Positions 43,172 to 53,456 are shown, numbered from the stretch's first letter. The stretch is 64,000 bases of DNA from Sphingobium sp. YR768 (GCF_900111125.1 NZ_FOGE01000010.1:62001-126000); one strand, 5' to 3'. The notes: generated from the sequence alone by a model not told the origin. Made by a program: numbers and translations.

Positions 43172-43465
43172 TCACTTGGGCGCTTTGGCGAAGCGGCGCA
43201 ACAATTGTCCGCGCCACAGCCCCTTGCCCGGATGATAGTTCCAGCAGAACCAGCCGAAGGTCAGGCAGGCGAGCAGGGCGGGCAACGCCATCGGATCGCC
43301 ATTGGATTTCATATGCCGATAAAAATGCATGTCGGCACGCCACCGGTCCCGCTCGCTGCCGCCGCCATTGATGCCGTACATATTGTCATGCTTCCGGCAG
43401 CCAACATTGCGGTTGTACTTACGGTGGTCGATGAAATAGCAGTAATCGCGTTCGGGCGTGGTCAT
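43172..43465 (-). CDS. Small phospholipase A2-like protein
   Basis: 97 residues starting MTTPERDYCYFIDHRKYNRN. CRKHDNMYG resembles the PLA2 catalytic CxxHDxxYG, and RWRADMHFYRHM may supply the paired Asp. The C-terminal half has a Trp/Phe-rich hydrophobic segment (LPALLACLTFGWFCWNY) likely in the membrane. It could release fatty acids from phospholipids, but the usual PLA2 disulfide pattern is mostly missing. It is divergent from a hydrolase/P450 pair and lies immediately upstream of kdsA. Confidence 0.55.
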   Translation of the reverse strand: MTTPERDYCYFIDHRKYNRNVGCRKHDNMYGINGGGSERDRWRADMHFYRHMKSNGDPMALPALLACLTFGWFCWNYHPGKGLWRGQLLRRFAKAPK

Positions 43466-43486
43466 GTCCCGATTAGGACCGGGGCA

Positions 43487-44620
43487 GTGCAGAAATTCAA
43501 GCGTAAAGTCTTCTACCTTGGCGGTTTCGATCCACGCGGCGTTCGTTTCTATCATCAGCTTTACCGCGATCAGGCGGCGCGCCATGCCGCGCTGACCGGC
43601 GATCCCATTGCCGTGGGCGGGCGACAGGCGGGCGCAGCAGGCTCGGTCGTGTCCGCGCGCTGGGCTGTGGATAACTTGGCCGCCGCAGTCGAAACCGACT
43701 ATGAATATCTCCGCTGGGAGGATCTGATCGGCAAGGTCTGGATTCGCAATCCCATGAGCCTCGCCCTGCGCGCCGCCCGCGCCTATGCGGGCCATGCGCG
43801 GCTGATGGACTTCGCCCGCATGCGCCGCCTGCGCAAGGGGCCGGTCATCACCATCCTCTATCCGCCGGTGCTGGCGGTGCTGATCCCGCTGCTGCTGGCG
43901 CTGGTGCCCGCCTTGCTGCTGTCGTTGCTGCTTCCCTTCTGGGCGGGCGCGATCATCGGCATGGCTTGCAGCGCCTTCCTGTCCGGCCGCATCCTCGCCA
44001 AGCTGGTGGTGCCATGGCTGCTGCGCTTCATGACCTATCATGGCGCGCTGGCGGCCGACGGGCCGGGCGATGCGCTGGATGAACGGCTCGACCAGTTCGT
44101 CGCCCGCATCGCGCAGGAACTGGACGGCGACTGGGATGAGGTGCAACTCGTCACCCACAGCGCGGGCACGATCCTCGGCATGCGGCTGATGCGCCGCCTG
44201 ATCGCGCTGCGCAGCGGCACGCTGCCCGATCATTTCGTGATGCTGGGTCTGGGGCAGGTGGTGCCGGTCATCGGCCTGCGCCGCGACGCCGACTGGTATC
44301 ATGACGATCTGCGCGCCTTGGCCGACACGCGCTTCCGCTATGTCGACATCAGCTCCCCGCCTGATGGCGCGGCCTATTATAACGTCAATCCATTTCGCCT
44401 TGTCGCGGATCAATGTGCCGCCCGCGTCGACATGCTATCGCCGCGCTTCCATCTCTTTTATGAGCCAGAAAATTATCATGGGGGCTGGTCGAACAAATAT
44501 GAGGCGCATTTCGATTATCTGCGGGTGGGCGACCGCCTGTCCCCGATCGACTTCATCAGCCTGACCGCCGGACGCCGCACCGTGGACGAAGCCGTCGCCG
44601 CCTTCAGGACGATCCCGTGA
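43487..44620 (+). CDS. Alpha/beta-hydrolase-like membrane protein
   Basis: 377 residues if the GTG at 43487 is used (AGGA ten bases upstream); longer in-frame readings overlap the divergent gene. It opens FKRKVFYLGGFDPRGVRFYH, has two or three hydrophobic helices near residues 135-190 (ILYPPVLAVLIPLLLALVPA), and the nucleophile-elbow-like VTHSAGTILGMRLM near residue 225. A serine hydrolase of membrane lipids is plausible. Its stop overlaps the P450 start by four bases (GTGA), implying a common pathway. Confidence 0.72.
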   Translation: MQKFKRKVFYLGGFDPRGVRFYHQLYRDQAARHAALTGDPIAVGGRQAGAAGSVVSARWAVDNLAAAVETDYEYLRWEDLIGKVWIRNPMSLALRAARAYAGHARLMDFARMRRLRKGPVITILYPPVLAVLIPLLLALVPALLLSLLLPFWAGAIIGMACSAFLSGRILAKLVVPWLLRFMTYHGALAADGPGDALDERLDQFVARIAQELDGDWDEVQLVTHSAGTILGMRLMRRLIALRSGTLPDHFVMLGLGQVVPVIGLRRDADWYHDDLRALADTRFRYVDISSPPDGAAYYNVNPFRLVADQCAARVDMLSPRFHLFYEPENYHGGWSNKYEAHFDYLRVGDRLSPIDFISLTAGRRTVDEAVAAFRTIP

Positions 44621-45987
44621 CCGATCTCTTCACGCCGCCCTATCCGCAGCCGCCCAGCAGCAAGCGCGGCCTCATAAAGCGCTTCCTGCGCGGCTGGCAT
44701 AGCTGGATTCATGTGCTCTTCGACAAGAGCTATACGATGAAGATGGGCGAAATCCGCACGCCCGGCCGCACCATGTATATCGCCAACGAATTGCCATTGG
44801 TGGACCAGATATTGCGCGGGGGCACCGCCTATCCCAAACATAGCGAACTGGTCCGTAATCTCGATCCGCTGATCGGCAATTCGGTCTTTTCAGCCAATGG
44901 CGAGGATTGGGAAAGCCAGCGCGCGATGGTGAACCCGGCTTTCGCGCACACCGCGCTCGGCCGCTCTATGCCGCTGATGGTGGCGGCGGCCGACGCCCTG
45001 CTCGCCCGGATCGACGCGGCGGATCGCGCCAAACCGGTCGATATCGATCCGATGATGACCCATGTCGCGGCCGACATCATCTTCCGCACGCTGTTCAGCC
45101 AGACGCTGGACGAGGCCCGCTCCAACATCATCCACACCGCCTTCGGAAAATTTCAGCGGCTGGCCCACAGCGCATCGATGCTGCGGCTCTACGGCCTGCC
45201 GGCGGGTTGGTTCGAAAAGCGATCGCGCAAACCCGCCCGCGCCATCCACGACGTGTTCCGCCCGATCGTGGAAGCCCGGTACGAGGCTTTTCACACCCGC
45301 GGAGAAACCCTGGAACGCGATATCCTCCAGTCCCTGATCGAGGTGAAGCATCCCGAAACCGGCGTCCATTTCACCTGCGATCAGGTGATGGAACAGGTGT
45401 CGACCATCTTCCTCGCGGGACATGAAACCTCGGCCAGCACCATGACCTGGGCGCTCTATATGCTGGCCGAATGCGCCCATATTCAGGACCGGGTCCGCGC
45501 CGAAGTGGCGGATGTGGCGGGCGACGCTCCGTTCACCGGCGCGATGCTCAAGGACATGGGGCAGGTCCGCAACATCTTCAAGGAAACGCTGCGCCTCTAT
45601 CCGCCCGTCTCCTTTCTGCCGCGCGAAGTCACCTGCCCCATGCCGATGCGCGACAAGCAACTGGAACAGGGGGCGATGCTGGTGGTCGCGCCCTGGTTGA
45701 CCCAGCGCAACAAGGACAACTGGGCCTGCCCCCATGCCTTCGATCCCGACCGGTTCGACGATCCGGCCAATGCCGACATGGCGAAACAGGCATGGTTCCC
45801 CTTCGGCCGGGGACCCCGCGTCTGCGTCGGCGCGGGCTTCGCCCAGCAGGAAGTGATGACCGTGATCGCCTCGGTCATCCGCCGCTATCGCCTGACCGTG
45901 CCGACAGGCTTCAAGCCCGAACCGATCAGCCGCCTCACCATCCGTCCCCGGACCGGGATGCCGCTGCTGTTCGAGCGGGTGGGGTGA
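44617..45987 (+). CDS. Cytochrome P450
   Basis: 456 residues. I-helix oxygen motif FLAGHETSASTMTWALYMLA, ExxR in KETLRLYPPVS, and heme ligand Cys403 in FGRGPRVCVGAGFAQQE. It resembles CYP group members that hydroxylate fatty acids or xenobiotics (bacterial CYP4/CYP102-like heme domains). A redox partner is not adjacent. Coupling to the preceding hydrolase suggests the substrate may be a lipid or fatty acid; that is inference. Confidence 0.95.
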   Translation: MTDLFTPPYPQPPSSKRGLIKRFLRGWHSWIHVLFDKSYTMKMGEIRTPGRTMYIANELPLVDQILRGGTAYPKHSELVRNLDPLIGNSVFSANGEDWESQRAMVNPAFAHTALGRSMPLMVAAADALLARIDAADRAKPVDIDPMMTHVAADIIFRTLFSQTLDEARSNIIHTAFGKFQRLAHSASMLRLYGLPAGWFEKRSRKPARAIHDVFRPIVEARYEAFHTRGETLERDILQSLIEVKHPETGVHFTCDQVMEQVSTIFLAGHETSASTMTWALYMLAECAHIQDRVRAEVADVAGDAPFTGAMLKDMGQVRNIFKETLRLYPPVSFLPREVTCPMPMRDKQLEQGAMLVVAPWLTQRNKDNWACPHAFDPDRFDDPANADMAKQAWFPFGRGPRVCVGAGFAQQEVMTVIASVIRRYRLTVPTGFKPEPISRLTIRPRTGMPLLFERVG

Positions 45988-45993
45988 AAGGGT

Positions 45994-46314
45994 ATGTCGA
46001 AACCGCTTCAGATTGTGGCGACCGACGTCCTCTTTTATCACGAAGCTGACGAGCGGGCTTTTTTCAAGTGGCTCGACAGGATGGTCTTCGTTGAGACTTA
46101 CCGTGGGGAGGTCGGAGATTTATTCATCAATTTGAATCGCCAGCCGACCGATGCCGACATTTGGGAGATCATCGGATTTTGCCGCAGATATGGCATCGGC
46201 ATGTCGCAGCTTGCTAAATTCGAGACGCCCGAAAATAGCTCATGGTTTCGTGATCCCGACATGTTCTGGCATCGAGAGATATTCGACGATGCCGGCAGGA
46301 CGAACGGCGATTGA
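45994..46314 (+). CDS. Hypothetical protein (106 residues)
   Basis: 106 residues starting seven bases after the P450 stop, with GAAAGGG before the ATG. It is rich in Trp, Phe and Asp (YHEADERAFFKWLDRMVFVE; DADIWEIIGFCRRYG). No membrane segment and no recognised family. Base composition is lower in GC than the flanking genes. Spacing suggests it is the last gene of the hydrolase/P450 unit or a separate insert. Confidence 0.62.
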   Translation: MSKPLQIVATDVLFYHEADERAFFKWLDRMVFVETYRGEVGDLFINLNRQPTDADIWEIIGFCRRYGIGMSQLAKFETPENSSWFRDPDMFWHREIFDDAGRTNGD

Positions 46315-46352
46315 TTCGAGCATCGTGCGCAAAATCGGGGTCACCTTTGTGT

Positions 46353-46446
46353 CCGTTCGCCCTGAGCCTGTCGAAGGGCCGTACTTCTTGAAGAACAGGG
46401 CAGGGCTTGGACAGGCTCTCCTGAGCGAAGTCGAAGGGCCGAACGG
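46353..46446. repeat. Composite intergenic inverted repeat (CCTGAGCCTGTCGAAGG family)
   Basis: Left arm 46353-46380 carries GTTCGCCCTGAGCCTGTCGA; the right side contains two degenerate copies (GGCTTGGACAGGC and CTGAGCGAAGTCGAAGG) ending CCGAACGGG at 46446. It looks like two related repeats merged. It lies between convergent transcription units. Confidence 0.7.
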
Positions 46447-46468
46447 GTCTTATTTAAGGCTCGATGCT

Positions 46469-46651
46469 CTACCGGGTAGCGCTGCTCGACGGCAAAGTGA
46501 CCTGCACCTCCGTCGGGATCGGCGCAGCCATGATCCCGATTCCCGCCACGATGCCCAGTGCCCCCCAGATCCAGCGCTTCGCGCGCAGGTCCATGACGCC
46601 GCGCGCCAGACAATAAAGCCCGGCCAGGACCAGGATGATGGCGGCAATCAT
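46469..46651 (-). CDS. Small membrane protein, last gene of the transglutaminase/ATP-grasp operon
   Basis: 60 residues, two hydrophobic helices (MIAAIILVLAGLYCLARGVM and WIWGALGIVAGIGIMAAPI). The ATG overlaps the previous stop by four bases, so it is translationally coupled to the transglutaminase-like gene. Its role is unknown; it might anchor the system or be a bystander. Confidence 0.7.
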   Translation of the reverse strand: MIAAIILVLAGLYCLARGVMDLRAKRWIWGALGIVAGIGIMAAPIPTEVQVTLPSSSATR

Positions 46652-47538
46652 GCAACTTCCTCTTCTTCGGGGGCGACGTCGACCATGACGGACAGGCTCT
46701 GGCCCGTGCCGCCGATGAACAGCCCGTCCATCGGCGCGACCTCGGCATAGTCGCGGCCCATGGCGACGAACAGATGCCCGTCGCCGGTAATACAGCCATT
46801 GGTGGGATCAAAGCCGATCCACCCGCGCGTCGGCCCGCACCACAACATGACCCAGGCATGCATCGCGTCCGCCCCCACCAGACGCGGCATGCCCGGCGGC
46901 GGATCGGTGCGCAGATAGCCGCTGACATAGGCGGCGGGCAGTCCGGCCAGCCGCAGCGCGACCACCATCACATGGGCAAAATCCTGGCACACGCCATGGC
47001 GCGCCGCAAAGGCGTCGGCGACCGGCGTGCCGGCATCGGTCACGCCGGGCTGATAAGCGAATTCCGACTGGATGCGCAGCGCCAGCGCCAGCGCCGCGGC
47101 GACGATCGGCTGGTCGGGCGACAATGTCTCGCCCGCCCATGTCCCGATATCCGCCAGCAGCGGCGCGCGGGGCGAGGCATAAAGATAGTTGGCCGGTGCG
47201 GAAGGCCCCATGCCGCGATCGACCAGCGCCGCCTGCGCCACGGTGCCGATGTCGGGATCGTCAGGCTGGGCGGTGATCGCCCCGCCCTGAACCCCTGCAC
47301 GAAAGCTGCTTTCGATCACCAGTTCGCGGATCGATCCTTCGATCACCAGCCGGGATACCTGCACCGGCCAGGCCGCCGGGCGCGATTCGATCACCGACGG
47401 GGCTGGATTGACCGACAGCGCATGATCGGACGTCCATTGCCCCGGCCAAGGGGCGGGCTTCAGCCGCAGGTTGAACCGGGCGACCTGCACGGGCGCGGCG
47501 TAGCGCAGGATGGTGCGATGGCGGACATGGTAGATCAT
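46648..47538 (-). CDS. Transglutaminase-like cysteine protease-fold protein (COG1305 type)
   Basis: 296 residues. N-terminal beta domain (MIYHVRHRTILRYAAPVQVA) typical of bacterial transglutaminase-like proteins. Catalytic Cys in RHGVCQDFAHVMVVALRLAG, His in GADAMHAWVMLWCG and Asp in GWIGFDPTNGC. No signal peptide. It could cleave or form isopeptide bonds. It overlaps the neighbour on each side by four bases within the operon. Confidence 0.9.
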   Translation of the reverse strand: MIYHVRHRTILRYAAPVQVARFNLRLKPAPWPGQWTSDHALSVNPAPSVIESRPAAWPVQVSRLVIEGSIRELVIESSFRAGVQGGAITAQPDDPDIGTVAQAALVDRGMGPSAPANYLYASPRAPLLADIGTWAGETLSPDQPIVAAALALALRIQSEFAYQPGVTDAGTPVADAFAARHGVCQDFAHVMVVALRLAGLPAAYVSGYLRTDPPPGMPRLVGADAMHAWVMLWCGPTRGWIGFDPTNGCITGDGHLFVAMGRDYAEVAPMDGLFIGGTGQSLSVMVDVAPEEEEVA

Positions 47539-50003
47539 GACAGAAGGTCCGCATTTTCCGTCTTGTGGAGTTGCAGGAAGTAACGTTGGCCGATCGCGTC
47601 GGACAGGCCCAGCAATCGGCTTTCGGCGTCGGCAATATCCGCCAAGGTCAGCATGTCTCCGGTCAGCGGGGCCAGCCGCGCGACCAGCGCGTCGGCCAGC
47701 CGCCGGGGCTCTTCCGGCATGCCATCGGCGCGCAGGGTCGGCAGGGCGGCGACATGCTCCGCCAGACGCAGCGCCTGATAGGCGATGGCGCGCGGATTAT
47801 AGGGTTCCAGCGCCAGCAGATCGCGCACTGGCGGCAGTGCCGGGCCGGTCAGGTACCGGGTGCGATAACTGATCTGGCTGTCCATCAGGTCCAGCAGCAC
47901 GGTCAGGTCGTCGGCCGACGCATCGTCGCCGCCGAACAGGCTGATCAGCCGGCACCCATTGGCCGCGCGCTCCATGCGGCGGCCCATATCGTGGAAACGC
48001 CAGCCATCGGTGCGCCCCATATTCTCTGCCGCCAGACCCGACAGCGCGGAAATCCGCTCGATCATCCGGGATGATGCGTCGAGCAAAGTCTCCGTCACTG
48101 CGCCGTCGAAACTGGGCAGGGGCAGGCGCACCAGCCGCCAGAAATCGCTCGCCAGCCGGTCCCGCAACCCTTCGCCGATATTGGCGACCACGGCCATCAG
48201 CGCCCGCACGCTGCCGGGTTGGCGCGCATCGCCCAGCGCGGTGGCGCAAAGGGGGCCGATTGCCGCGCCACTGCCCGACACAGCGCCCCATTGCACCAGC
48301 AGCCCGACCAGCCGCGCCATGGCTGGTGAATCGAGCGACGGGCCCAGATCGGCCTCGATCGATCCGCCCGCGATCGCGCGGATCAGCCGCAGCGTCATTT
48401 CGGTGCGCTCGATATAGCGCCCCAACCAGAAAAGATTGTCCGCCGCCTTGGCCGGCAGCATGCCGCCAACCCGCCGGATCGCGGGTGTGCCCGATCCCAG
48501 CAGCGTGTCGGGCGGCACCGGCTTGGCGTCGATGACGCACATGTCGGCCGACATGTCCGCCTGCCCCATCAGCGCCGCGCGAATATCGCCATGGCCGGCC
48601 AGTCGGCCAAAGGCGCCGGGCATCACCCGCCACTGGCCCGCCCCGTCACGGGCCACGAAGACGCGCAGGGTAAAGGGCAGGGGGGCGATCCGGCCATCGA
48701 TCACCGCCGGGGTTGTGGATAACTTCACCACCTCCTGCCCGACATAGTCCATCGGCCGCCGCGCCATCGCCGCCAGCAGCGTATCACGCTGTGCCGCGTC
48801 GAGCGAGGCGCCCGGCGTGAAATGCGCGTCGGGCAGGCCAGCGACATCCTGATCGAAGGCGGAACCGACCACCAGATTGTCGAGCCGGGCGCGGACATGC
48901 TCGCGCTCGCGCGTCTGGCCGCACCACCAGGTGGCGATGTTGGGCAGGATCAGGTCCTGCCCCAGCACCGCCTTGGCCAGTTGCGGCAGGAAGGCGGCGA
49001 AGGCACGTGATTCGATCACGCCGGCGCCCGGCCAGTTGCCGACCATCAGCCCGCCGCGTGCGCAGGCGTCATACAGGTCCGGCACACCGATCCGCGATTT
49101 GCTGTCAAATGCCAGCGGATCGAGGAACCGGCTGTCCATCCAGCGCCACAGGCCGTCGATGCGCTTCAGCCCCTGAATCGTGCGAATGAACAATCGCCCG
49201 TCCGACACGATCAGATCGTCGCCCTCGACCAGCAACAGGCCGAGGTAACGGGCCAGATGCGCCTGCTCGGCATAGCTTTGATTGAAACGGCCGGGCGTCA
49301 GCAGGCCGATGCGCGGATCGGCGCGGGCGCAGTCGGCCGCCAGCCCCCGGCGCAGATCGGCGAAGAAAGGCGCAAGTCTGCGCGCATGCATCGCGCCCAG
49401 CAGGTCGCCGGTCGCGCGCGAGAGGGCCAGCCGGTTTTCCAGCGCATAGCCCACGCCAACGGGCGTTCGCACCCGGTCCGCCAGCACCCGCCATTCGCCC
49501 GCCGGGCCGCGCCCGATATCGGCGGCGTAGAAATGGAGATGATGGCCGCGCGGCGGCGGCGTACCGGTCATCACCCGCCAATAATGCGGGCTGCCGGTAA
49601 CGATGCTGGCCGGCAGCTTGCCGTCGCGCACCAGCGACTGGGTGGAATAAATGTCGGCAATCACCCGTTCGAGCAGTTCGGCCCGCTGGGTCAGGCCCTG
49701 CTCGATATGGGTCCATTCCTCTGCACCGATCAGCAGCGGCACCGGCCCCAGCGGCCAGGGGCGTTCCTGTTCGTCGCCGGTCAGGCGGAACGCCATGCCC
49801 AGATCGCTCGCCTGCCGCCCGACATGGTCCGCCAGCCGCGCCGGATCAGCCTGCGCCTGCGCCGACAGCCTGCCCAGCATCGTGCGCCAGTGCGCCGCCA
49901 TGTCGGGCGATGCATCGGCGAACAGGTCGCCCTTCGGCGCAGCCTTCAGATAATCGTCCGCCCAGTCGTCAGAACAGGGCGGCGCAATTGCATCGGCAGC
50001 CAT
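47535..50003 (-). CDS. Circularly permuted ATP-grasp / alpha-E fusion protein
   Basis: 822 residues from ATG 50003 (GTG 50006 is an alternative). Residues about 50-500 match the type 2 circularly permuted ATP-grasp family: RAELLERVIADIYSTQSLVR, ADIGRGPAGEWRVLADRV, TPVGVGYALENRLALSR, VDGDDLIVSDGRLF-like region and LPNIATWWCGQ. From about residue 515, MLPAKAADNLFWLGRYIERT starts the all-helical alpha-E domain. The two are separate genes in many bacteria; here fused. ATP-grasp proteins ligate carboxylates to amines, so a peptide- or amide-bond forming role is predicted. Confidence 0.9.
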   Translation of the reverse strand: MAADAIAPPCSDDWADDYLKAAPKGDLFADASPDMAAHWRTMLGRLSAQAQADPARLADHVGRQASDLGMAFRLTGDEQERPWPLGPVPLLIGAEEWTHIEQGLTQRAELLERVIADIYSTQSLVRDGKLPASIVTGSPHYWRVMTGTPPPRGHHLHFYAADIGRGPAGEWRVLADRVRTPVGVGYALENRLALSRATGDLLGAMHARRLAPFFADLRRGLAADCARADPRIGLLTPGRFNQSYAEQAHLARYLGLLLVEGDDLIVSDGRLFIRTIQGLKRIDGLWRWMDSRFLDPLAFDSKSRIGVPDLYDACARGGLMVGNWPGAGVIESRAFAAFLPQLAKAVLGQDLILPNIATWWCGQTREREHVRARLDNLVVGSAFDQDVAGLPDAHFTPGASLDAAQRDTLLAAMARRPMDYVGQEVVKLSTTPAVIDGRIAPLPFTLRVFVARDGAGQWRVMPGAFGRLAGHGDIRAALMGQADMSADMCVIDAKPVPPDTLLGSGTPAIRRVGGMLPAKAADNLFWLGRYIERTEMTLRLIRAIAGGSIEADLGPSLDSPAMARLVGLLVQWGAVSGSGAAIGPLCATALGDARQPGSVRALMAVVANIGEGLRDRLASDFWRLVRLPLPSFDGAVTETLLDASSRMIERISALSGLAAENMGRTDGWRFHDMGRRMERAANGCRLISLFGGDDASADDLTVLLDLMDSQISYRTRYLTGPALPPVRDLLALEPYNPRAIAYQALRLAEHVAALPTLRADGMPEEPRRLADALVARLAPLTGDMLTLADIADAESRLLGLSDAIGQRYFLQLHKTENADLLS

Positions 50004-53000
50004 CACATGCCCGGATGTTTGAAGCGCAGGTCGAGCGTCATGGGAAATTCGCCGGGCAGTTCGGCGGCCGGCATGTCGACCGGGCCGGGTGTGTGGCCAT
50101 AATCCTGAAAGCGCGCCTTGCGCCGCGCTTCGGCTTCATAGCCATTGATCGGCAACGTGTCGTAATTGCGCCCGCCCGGATGCGCGACATGATAGACGCA
50201 ACCGCCCAGCGATCGGCCGCTCCAGCTATCCAGCACGTCGAAGGTCAGCGGCGCATTGGACGGCAGATTGGGGTGCAGGCAATTGGCGGGCGTCCAGGCC
50301 TTGTAGCGGACACCGCCGACCCCTTCGCCCGGCACGGCGGTTGCGGTCATCGGCACCTGACGCCCGTTGCAGGCAATGATGTGCCGCCCGGCGACCAGAC
50401 CGGTGGCGCGCACCTGCAACCGCTCGGTCGAGGAGTCGACATAGCGCACCGTCCCACCGATCGCGCCGGTTTCGCCCAGCACATTCCACGGCTCCAGCGC
50501 ATGGGTGATCTCCAGCGTAACGCCGCCGGCTTCGACCTCTCCATGAATGGGGAAGCGGAACTGGCGCTGCGCCTCGAACCAGTTGGGATCGAAGTCGTAA
50601 CCCGCACCGCGCAGGTCGCCCAGCACCTCCAGGAAATCGGCCCAGACGAAATGGGGCAGCATGAAGCGGTCATGCAGCGTCGTGCCCCAACGCACCAGCC
50701 CGCCCTGTTGCGGCTGACGCCAGAACCAGGCGGCGAGCGCCCGGATCAGCAATTGCTGGGCCAGGCTCATCTTTGCTTCGGGCGGCATTTCGAAGCCGCG
50801 AAACTCCAGAAGGCCAAGGCGGCCCGTGGGGCCGTCGGGCGAAAACATCTTGTCGATGCAGATTTCGGTGCGGTGGGTATTGCCGGTCACGTCGACCAGC
50901 AGGTTGCGGAACAGCCGATCGACCAGCCATGGCGGCGGCAGACTGTCCACGCCCTCCTTCACCGGATCGGGCACCTGCGCCAGCGCGATCTCCAGCTCAT
51001 ACAGGCCGTCATGCCGTGCTTCGTCGATGCGCGGCGCCTGACTCGTCGGGCCGATGCACAGCCCAGAAAAGAGATAGGAGAGCGAAGGATGGCGCTGCCA
51101 GTAGAGGACGAAGCTCTTGAGCAGGTCCGGCCGGCGGATAAAGGGAGAGTCGTTCAGGCTCGCCCCGCCCAGCACGATATGATTGCCGCCGCCGGTGCCG
51201 ACCGAACGGCCATCCACCATGAACTTGTCGGCGGTCAGGTCGCATTCGCGGGCCAGCGCATAGAGCCGTTCGGTGATGGCTACCGTCTCGTCCCAGCTAC
51301 CGGCGGGATGGACATTGACCTCGATCACGCCGGGATCGGGCGTGGCCTTCAGCACATCGAGGCGCGGGTCCGGCGGCGGCGTATAGCCCTCGATCCGCAC
51401 GGGGATGCGGGTGGCTTCCGCGACCCGCTCGACCTGCGCGATCAGCTCCAGATAATCTTCCAGCGTCTGCACCGGCGGCAGGAAGACGGACAGGCAATGG
51501 CCGTTGGGTTCGACCGTGATGGCGGTGCGGACGGCGCCTTCGATGATGACTTGTTCGACGCGGGTCTGGGCCGCCATGCCGCTTTCCGCTTCGGCCACGC
51601 GCTGGACCGGCTGAGCTAGCGCTTCCTCGCGGGTTGCCGCCTCGCTCACCTGCACGCGATAGTCGGCCAGCGGGCCGCGCGGCTCGCTGGTGTCGCGAGG
51701 GTGGATATAGGGATAGTCGGACGGCGGCACATAGGGCAGCGACCCCAGCGGCAGGCGATAGCCAAGCGCCGAATCGCCCGGCACGGCGAACAGCTTGCCG
51801 CGCCGCAACTGCCAGATTTCGCTCTGCCAGCGCGGCGTGGCCACCGCGCTCTGCCAGCGCTGCACCGGCAGCACATAGCCGACCGGCTGGTCGAGGCCGC
51901 GGCTGAACGCCTTCACCATCCGGGCGCGGGCTTCGGGGTCGCTGATCTCCGGCGCGTCTGGCGTGGTGTTGACCGGCAGGTCGGCTTCCTTGACCGCCCA
52001 GACCGCCGGATCTTCATAAACCGGATGGGTATATTCGGCCGAAAAGCCCATATTGCCGGCAAGGGCAGAGAGAAAAGCTTGCGCATCTGCCGCCGTCACC
52101 GTCTTCGCGCCTTCCGGCGCATCATCGGTAGCGATCAGGTCGGCATCGCGCCACACCGGCACGCCATCCTTGCGCCAATAGACGGCATAGGCCCAGCGCG
52201 GCAGGCTTTCGCCCGGATACCATTTGCCCTGGCCATGATGCAGCAGGCCGCCGGGCGCGAATTCGGCGCGCAGCTTGCGGATCAGCTTGTCGGCATAGGC
52301 CGCCTTGGTCGGGCCGACCGCATCGCCATTCCATTCGCCCGCATCGCCGCCATTTTCCGCGACAAAGGTCGGCTCGCCGCCGGTGGTCAGGCGCACATCC
52401 TGCGCTTGCAGGTCGGCATCCACCTTCACGCCCAGCGCCATCACCGCGTCCCATCGGGCGTCGGTGAAGGGCTTGGTGATGCGCACCGCCTCGGCAATGC
52501 GCGACACGTTCATCGCGAATTCGAAATCGACTTCGGCCGGTTCGGCCATGCCGCTGATCGGCGCGGCGGAACGATAATGCGGCGTGGCGCAAAGCGGGAT
52601 ATGGCCTTCGCCCGCGAACATGCCGCTGGTCGCGTCCAGCGCCACCCAGCCGGCGCCCGGCACATAGGCTTCGGCCCAGGCATGCAGGTCGACCACGTCT
52701 TGGCGGACGCCCTTGGGGCCGTCCAGCGGCTCGACGTCTGCAACCAACTGGATCGAATAGCCCGATACGAAGCGCGCGGCAAAGCCCAGCCGCCGCAGCA
52801 ACTGCACCAGCAACCAGGCCGAATCGCGGCAGGAGCCGGTGCCGACGTCCAGCGTCTCTTCCGGCGTCTGCACGCCCGCTTCCATGCGGATGACATAGCC
52901 GACCCGCTGTTGCAGGCGGCTATTCACCTCGACCAGAAAATCGACCGTGCGGGACGTATGTCCGTCATATTCGGCGACCAGCGCGTCGAACAGCGGCCCC

Positions 53001-53365
53001 TGATCCTCCAGATCGAAATAGGCGGCCAGATCGGTCTTCAACTGATCGTCATAGGCGAAGGGATATTCCTCCGCATAAGGCTCCACGAAAAAGTCGAACG
53101 GATTGATGATGTCCAGATCGGCGAGCAGGTCGACCTCGATCCTGAAATGATCGATCGGGTCGGGAAAGACGATCCGCGCCAGCCAGTTGCCGTGCGGATC
53201 CTGCTGCCAGTTGAGGAAATGGTTCGCCGGTTCGATCTTCAGCGCATAATTGGGCACTTTGGTTCGACTATGCGGCGCGGGCCGCAATCGGATCACCTGA
53301 GGGCCCAATCGGATTGGGCGGTTGTAGCGGTAGGATGTCAGGTGGTGGAGTGCGGCCTTGAGCAT
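50003..53365 (-). CDS. Large DUF2126 transglutaminase-family protein
   Basis: 1120 residues from ATG 53365 ([20 protein letters not shown]); an upstream TTG is less likely because the family starts here. N-terminal transglutaminase domain: Cys in [20 protein letters not shown], His in [20 protein letters not shown], Asp in ALDATSG. The C-terminal about 700 residues are DUF2126 (e.g. [40 protein letters not shown]). First gene of a four-gene operon; it overlaps the next start by one base. Function unproven. Confidence 0.92.
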   Translation of the reverse strand: MLKAALHHLTSYRYNRPIRLGPQVIRLRPAPHSRTKVPNYALKIEPANHFLNWQQDPHGNWLARIVFPDPIDHFRIEVDLLADLDIINPFDFFVEPYAEEYPFAYDDQLKTDLAAYFDLEDQGPLFDALVAEYDGHTSRTVDFLVEVNSRLQQRVGYVIRMEAGVQTPEETLDVGTGSCRDSAWLLVQLLRRLGFAARFVSGYSIQLVADVEPLDGPKGVRQDVVDLHAWAEAYVPGAGWVALDATSGMFAGEGHIPLCATPHYRSAAPISGMAEPAEVDFEFAMNVSRIAEAVRITKPFTDARWDAVMALGVKVDADLQAQDVRLTTGGEPTFVAENGGDAGEWNGDAVGPTKAAYADKLIRKLRAEFAPGGLLHHGQGKWYPGESLPRWAYAVYWRKDGVPVWRDADLIATDDAPEGAKTVTAADAQAFLSALAGNMGFSAEYTHPVYEDPAVWAVKEADLPVNTTPDAPEISDPEARARMVKAFSRGLDQPVGYVLPVQRWQSAVATPRWQSEIWQLRRGKLFAVPGDSALGYRLPLGSLPYVPPSDYPYIHPRDTSEPRGPLADYRVQVSEAATREEALAQPVQRVAEAESGMAAQTRVEQVIIEGAVRTAITVEPNGHCLSVFLPPVQTLEDYLELIAQVERVAEATRIPVRIEGYTPPPDPRLDVLKATPDPGVIEVNVHPAGSWDETVAITERLYALARECDLTADKFMVDGRSVGTGGGNHIVLGGASLNDSPFIRRPDLLKSFVLYWQRHPSLSYLFSGLCIGPTSQAPRIDEARHDGLYELEIALAQVPDPVKEGVDSLPPPWLVDRLFRNLLVDVTGNTHRTEICIDKMFSPDGPTGRLGLLEFRGFEMPPEAKMSLAQQLLIRALAAWFWRQPQQGGLVRWGTTLHDRFMLPHFVWADFLEVLGDLRGAGYDFDPNWFEAQRQFRFPIHGEVEAGGVTLEITHALEPWNVLGETGAIGGTVRYVDSSTERLQVRATGLVAGRHIIACNGRQVPMTATAVPGEGVGGVRYKAWTPANCLHPNLPSNAPLTFDVLDSWSGRSLGGCVYHVAHPGGRNYDTLPINGYEAEARRKARFQDYGHTPGPVDMPAAELPGEFPMTLDLRFKHPGM

Positions 53366-53456
53366 GGCCGGATCAAACGCCAGCCCCTGTTGCAATGCAA
53401 CAGCCAATCGTTTCGCGGGTAAAGATTCTGCCGGGTAAAGCCCCGGTGCAGGGTGA

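Noticed and set aside
49910..53422. Plus-strand long frames opposite the DUF2126 gene
   Set aside because: Arg/His-rich shadow frames with no domain; the minus-strand gene has clear transglutaminase residues.
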